64,000 nucleotides of DNA, from assembly GCA_012719495.1 (NCBI GenBank), contig JAAYAG010000060.1, positions 64,001-128,000 on the forward strand. The letters run 5' to 3'. Under the pieces are notes generated by a model. It ran no database searches, was not told the DNA's origin, and worked only from the letters and a program-made list of their open reading frames with translations. The position numbers and the translations under genes are program-made. This DNA comes from Bacteroidales bacterium. GTDB taxonomy: Bacteria; Bacteroidota; Bacteroidia; Bacteroidales; Prolixibacteraceae. Positions 61,195 through 64,000 of the stretch are shown here, in pieces (position 1 is the first letter of the stretch; every line of letters begins with the position of its first letter).

Positions 61195-63771
61195 TTAATA
61201 TGCATTAAATGCTCCCACAGCAGGCATCCTCCGTACGGTGGTTGTAGCGTTGTGGTTGTCGTTATTAGTCGAACTTTCGATACATCCTTCAACCGAAACA
61301 TTACTCAATTGTAAGTTAAGGTCTACAATATCTTCGGTCTGGTTTTCAAGGTAGAATTCCAATTCATACTCATCGTTGGCACTGTCAACTGTTATTGTTT
61401 GACTGATCACTTGCGGAGGATTATCTGCTAATAAATCGGTATTTGTTAGCGTGAGCGTGTAAGTGAATTCCCAGCCGAATGAGCCTTGGCTTAACCGTTC
61501 AATTATGAACACTACTCGAGAGTTTCCCATGCGGTAATCGTTGTCGAGCCCATTAAATCCTAAGGCGGTCTCGGTGTCGGGGCATTTAATTTCCGGGGTT
61601 GAGTTTACCTTAACTTCTGGAATTACATGATATAATGTTGCAGATTGTGAGATACTTGTGTCGCATGTGGCTATCAGCACGCAGCGAAAAAGGTGCCCTT
61701 CGGTAAGTCCGGGTTCATTAACAGTAAGTTCTGGGGTATTTGCCCCTGAATAATTTCCTCCCGATATGTTGCCCCATGTGTTTCCGTTGTCGGAACTAAT
61801 TTCCCAACGGTAGCTTATATCCGATGATGAGGTTGCTACATTGAAAAGGGCGTTGGTAGCATCGGGGCAAAGCATTTGATCATCTGGCTGTTGTGTAATT
61901 ATGGGTTTGTTGGGTTGATTTACATTAAGGGTTGCCGGGCTTGAATAGGCTGTACCACAGAAGGTACTTATGGCAGCGAGCCTGTACTGTTGTCCGTTCA
62001 TTGCAGGTGACGAAGGGTTTATAGTAAGTGTTGTGGTTGTTGTTCCAGCATAGGGACTTGAATTTGAAAGGTAATTCCATGTGGTACCATTATCGCTGCT
62101 TTCCTGCCACCTAAGACTAGTGTGATTTTTTGCGTTACCTGTAAATTGTGCTTCTGTGCCATGGCAAACGCTTACAGAGACTGGATTTACTGTAATGGAT
62201 GGAGGAGGAGTATTCACAGGAGTTAACGAAACAATGTTACTGTTGTTCATGGCATTTTTTATCGAGTCGGCACCCGAATATGTGGCTTTTGCCCGACGAC
62301 GGTAAAAGGTTTTTGTCGCTGGTAGTTGGGCTTGGTATGTTGTAAATGTTTCGTTGCTTATGTTATAAAAATTTATACTATCGGTGCTACTTTGCCATTG
62401 GTAGGTAATAGTTGCTCCGCCACCTTCAACCCAGGCATTGTGAACGCTTATAAAGCCTTGTGGGTTTGTACCAAGGCAAAGGACTTGACTAGCAGCTATT
62501 TCTCCGGGCTGGACACTTCCTGCTATAATAATGTCTCCGCAGGCATAATTCGAAAGGTCGGGTGAATATTCCGGCATAGGGAATGGCGTGTAAAAAACTC
62601 CGGTAATTGTACCTGAGTTTTTGTCAAAGTGGCCAGGATTGCTTGTATTCGATGCGTCATAAAAATTTATGGCACCTCCAGTGTTTCCAAATATTGCACT
62701 ACTGTTCCAGTTATTCGAACTATCAGAGACATAAAATCTTCCACTTCCGGTTACTATGCTTTGATTAGTAAGGTTTTGTGTACGAACAACGCCAGTTGGG
62801 CCGTTAAAAAATGTGCCATTTTGGTTGTGCCAATTTCCAAAAGGCAAATATATTAACCCATAATTGTTGATGCTTTGGTTGTTTTGAAATTTTGCACCTA
62901 CAGTATTTGAAAAGAATGAGCAATAGTTGTTCAGGCTACCCGATGAGTTAAAATGTAAAAGAGCACCTGTCACTTCAACTTTTCCATAGTTTGTAAATTG
63001 GTTTTGTCCCACATATCCACCTATTGTCATCCAGCCTTCGTTTACTACGGTTCCTGTTCCTTGCATTTCTCCCGGAATGCTTAGTAAACCATTGTTTTGC
63101 AATGTAATGGATCCGGTATATCCTTGCTGCGTAACATCTGTAATTGTTGATCCGAAAGCCATTTTATTCTCGTTGATGATGCATCCGCTACCACTAACTT
63201 GTGAGGTGATTGTGAAAATACCATCGTTGTAAATGCTTCCTCCATTAACGTTAAGGCTGCTATTCCATTGGATTGTCCCGCTGCAATTGAGAATGTATTT
63301 TCCTGCAGATATTTGGCTATTGTTGTAGACAGTTATTGTACCACCATAGTTTTCAATGTTTCCGCCAAATGCATTCGATATGGTTAACAAAGAAGAATAG
63401 TTACGTAGAGTCCCCCAAAAATTATTCATATACGAGGGATTGAATGTTGCCCCTTCAGCAACGCAAATCATTGTGTTCGTTAGGTTGTTTCCGTTAATTC
63501 CTCCCGTGAAATTTTGCCCGGCAGGGATAAGTAACATTCGCCCGGAGGAAAAATTATAATTTCCGCTTGGAGGATTCCCCGGAGTTCCTATAATGTCCGT
63601 TAAGCCGTTGTATTGGTTGAGGGTTTCCTGATATGTTTTACAATTTGATGAAGAAACAGAGCATTGAGCATGGCTCTGAAGTGACCAAAGTAAAATTGCG
63701 AAAAAAAGAATCCCAATAATGAGTTTTCCTCTATAAAATAAAAATGTTATTCCTGAATAATTCTGCATCAT
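61195..63771 (-). CDS. Large exported protein with parallel beta-helix-like and Ig-like domains
   Basis: An 858-residue protein with an N-terminal signal (hydrophobic 17-33, ending SHAQ). Residues about 60-390 hold short Asn/Gly-rich repeats (INNYG-, NNGLLSIPG-like) of a beta-helix adhesin type. Residues about 415-700 carry three Ig-like repeats with WQSSTDSINFY, WQESSDNGTTW and WEISSDNGNTW. The last module starts near IKCPDTETALGF and ends TTTVRRMPAVGAFNAY, like the ends of the two downstream proteins. No T9SS domain is visible. First gene of the operon; adhesin or matrix role inferred. Confidence 0.78.
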   Translation of the reverse strand: MMQNYSGITFLFYRGKLIIGILFFAILLWSLQSHAQCSVSSSNCKTYQETLNQYNGLTDIIGTPGNPPSGNYNFSSGRMLLIPAGQNFTGGINGNNLTNTMICVAEGATFNPSYMNNFWGTLRNYSSLLTISNAFGGNIENYGGTITVYNNSQISAGKYILNCSGTIQWNSSLNVNGGSIYNDGIFTITSQVSGSGCIINENKMAFGSTITDVTQQGYTGSITLQNNGLLSIPGEMQGTGTVVNEGWMTIGGYVGQNQFTNYGKVEVTGALLHFNSSGSLNNYCSFFSNTVGAKFQNNQSINNYGLIYLPFGNWHNQNGTFFNGPTGVVRTQNLTNQSIVTGSGRFYVSDSSNNWNSSAIFGNTGGAINFYDASNTSNPGHFDKNSGTITGVFYTPFPMPEYSPDLSNYACGDIIIAGSVQPGEIAASQVLCLGTNPQGFISVHNAWVEGGGATITYQWQSSTDSINFYNISNETFTTYQAQLPATKTFYRRRAKATYSGADSIKNAMNNSNIVSLTPVNTPPPSITVNPVSVSVCHGTEAQFTGNAKNHTSLRWQESSDNGTTWNYLSNSSPYAGTTTTTLTINPSSPAMNGQQYRLAAISTFCGTAYSSPATLNVNQPNKPIITQQPDDQMLCPDATNALFNVATSSSDISYRWEISSDNGNTWGNISGGNYSGANTPELTVNEPGLTEGHLFRCVLIATCDTSISQSATLYHVIPEVKVNSTPEIKCPDTETALGFNGLDNDYRMGNSRVVFIIERLSQGSFGWEFTYTLTLTNTDLLADNPPQVISQTITVDSANDEYELEFYLENQTEDIVDLNLQLSNVSVEGCIESSTNNDNHNATTTVRRMPAVGAFNAY

Positions 63772-64000
63772 CCCTACTTCCTGGAGCCCAATTTATTATT
63801 CAAAAAAAGTAAAGAGACATCGATGTTTTACTCTGTGTACCGATGATGTTGCAAGTTGGTTTTATTAATTGACTGATATAACAAAAACCTATAACAATGC
63901 AATTTCACTGTCTTTCACTAATTTTTTACCGTCGTAAAACAAGGAAGATTATTGTATTCGACCAACAGGATTTTGACGAAAGGCATAAAAGTGTTGATGA

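Noticed and set aside
63772-64000. Start of another gene at the right edge
   Set aside because: Only short open stretches without a recognisable pattern; treated as upstream region of the surface-protein operon with nothing else visible.
1-64000. tRNA, rRNA, riboswitch or transposase genes
   Set aside because: Looked for T-arm-like GGTTCGAATCC motifs, rRNA cores and transposase motifs by eye and saw none; a covariance-model search would settle this.

Overview
The window reads as a stretch of chromosome from a member of the Bacteroidota, most likely Bacteroidales/Marinilabiliales. The grounds are the type IX secretion (T9SS) parts (PorZ, PorP/SprF, type A and type B C-terminal sorting domains), a GT117/DUF2723 membrane glycosyltransferase, a DUF4175 protein, a bacterial GH3 protein, and several promoter-like TAnnTTTG boxes of the kind used by the Bacteroidota primary sigma factor. 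I see no tRNA, rRNA, CRISPR array, transposase or phage gene.

Layout. 0-22.4 kb is a mosaic of short housekeeping operons: the 3' end of a TrmN6-like tRNA methyltransferase, cvpA, a GH3 protein, a deoxynucleoside kinase with mazG and a PAP2 phosphatase, a zinc ABC importer (znuA-znuC-znuB), dcd-yidD, a ferredoxin-NADP reductase with rlmN, three tandem cyclophilins (one fused to a degenerate trypsin-like domain), a possible small RNA, hemW-yjbR-S4, an Rrf2 regulator, rpiB, a flippase, glutaminyl cyclase, ruvB and a lone receiver-domain protein. 22.4-22.9 kb is an extremely AT-rich divergent gap with DnaA-box-like motifs. 22.9-32.4 kb is one tight, AT-rich plus-strand operon (DUF4175, RsbW-like ATPase, ybeY, mnmG, ade, uvrC) holding two parS-like sites. 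Together these suggest the window may contain the chromosomal origin region. 32.4-37.8 kb has an Fe-S protein divergent from a Crp/Fnr regulator, which leads a crp-rdgB-porZ-recO operon. Then come the GT117 protein and a more GC-rich metH.

44.8-46.0 kb is a compact three-gene minus-strand operon: a HEPN protein, an unrecognised small acidic protein ending in the tmRNA-tag-like residues ALAA, and a SecB-like chaperone. I regard it as a candidate toxin-antitoxin-chaperone type system and the best candidate for an undescribed system here. 46-48 kb is an isolated GH51 arabinofuranosidase.

48.5-56.4 kb holds two paralogous cassettes, each an ECF-like sigma factor followed by a membrane-anchored protein with a T9SS type A sorting domain. 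They flank a LytS/LytTR two-component pair. The layout suggests sigma/anti-sigma pairs whose outer part carries a secretion-system address. 56.5-63.8 kb is a five-gene minus-strand operon of secreted multi-domain proteins with shared modules, one carrying a type B sorting domain and ending with its PorP/SprF partner, probably a surface or extracellular matrix assembly.
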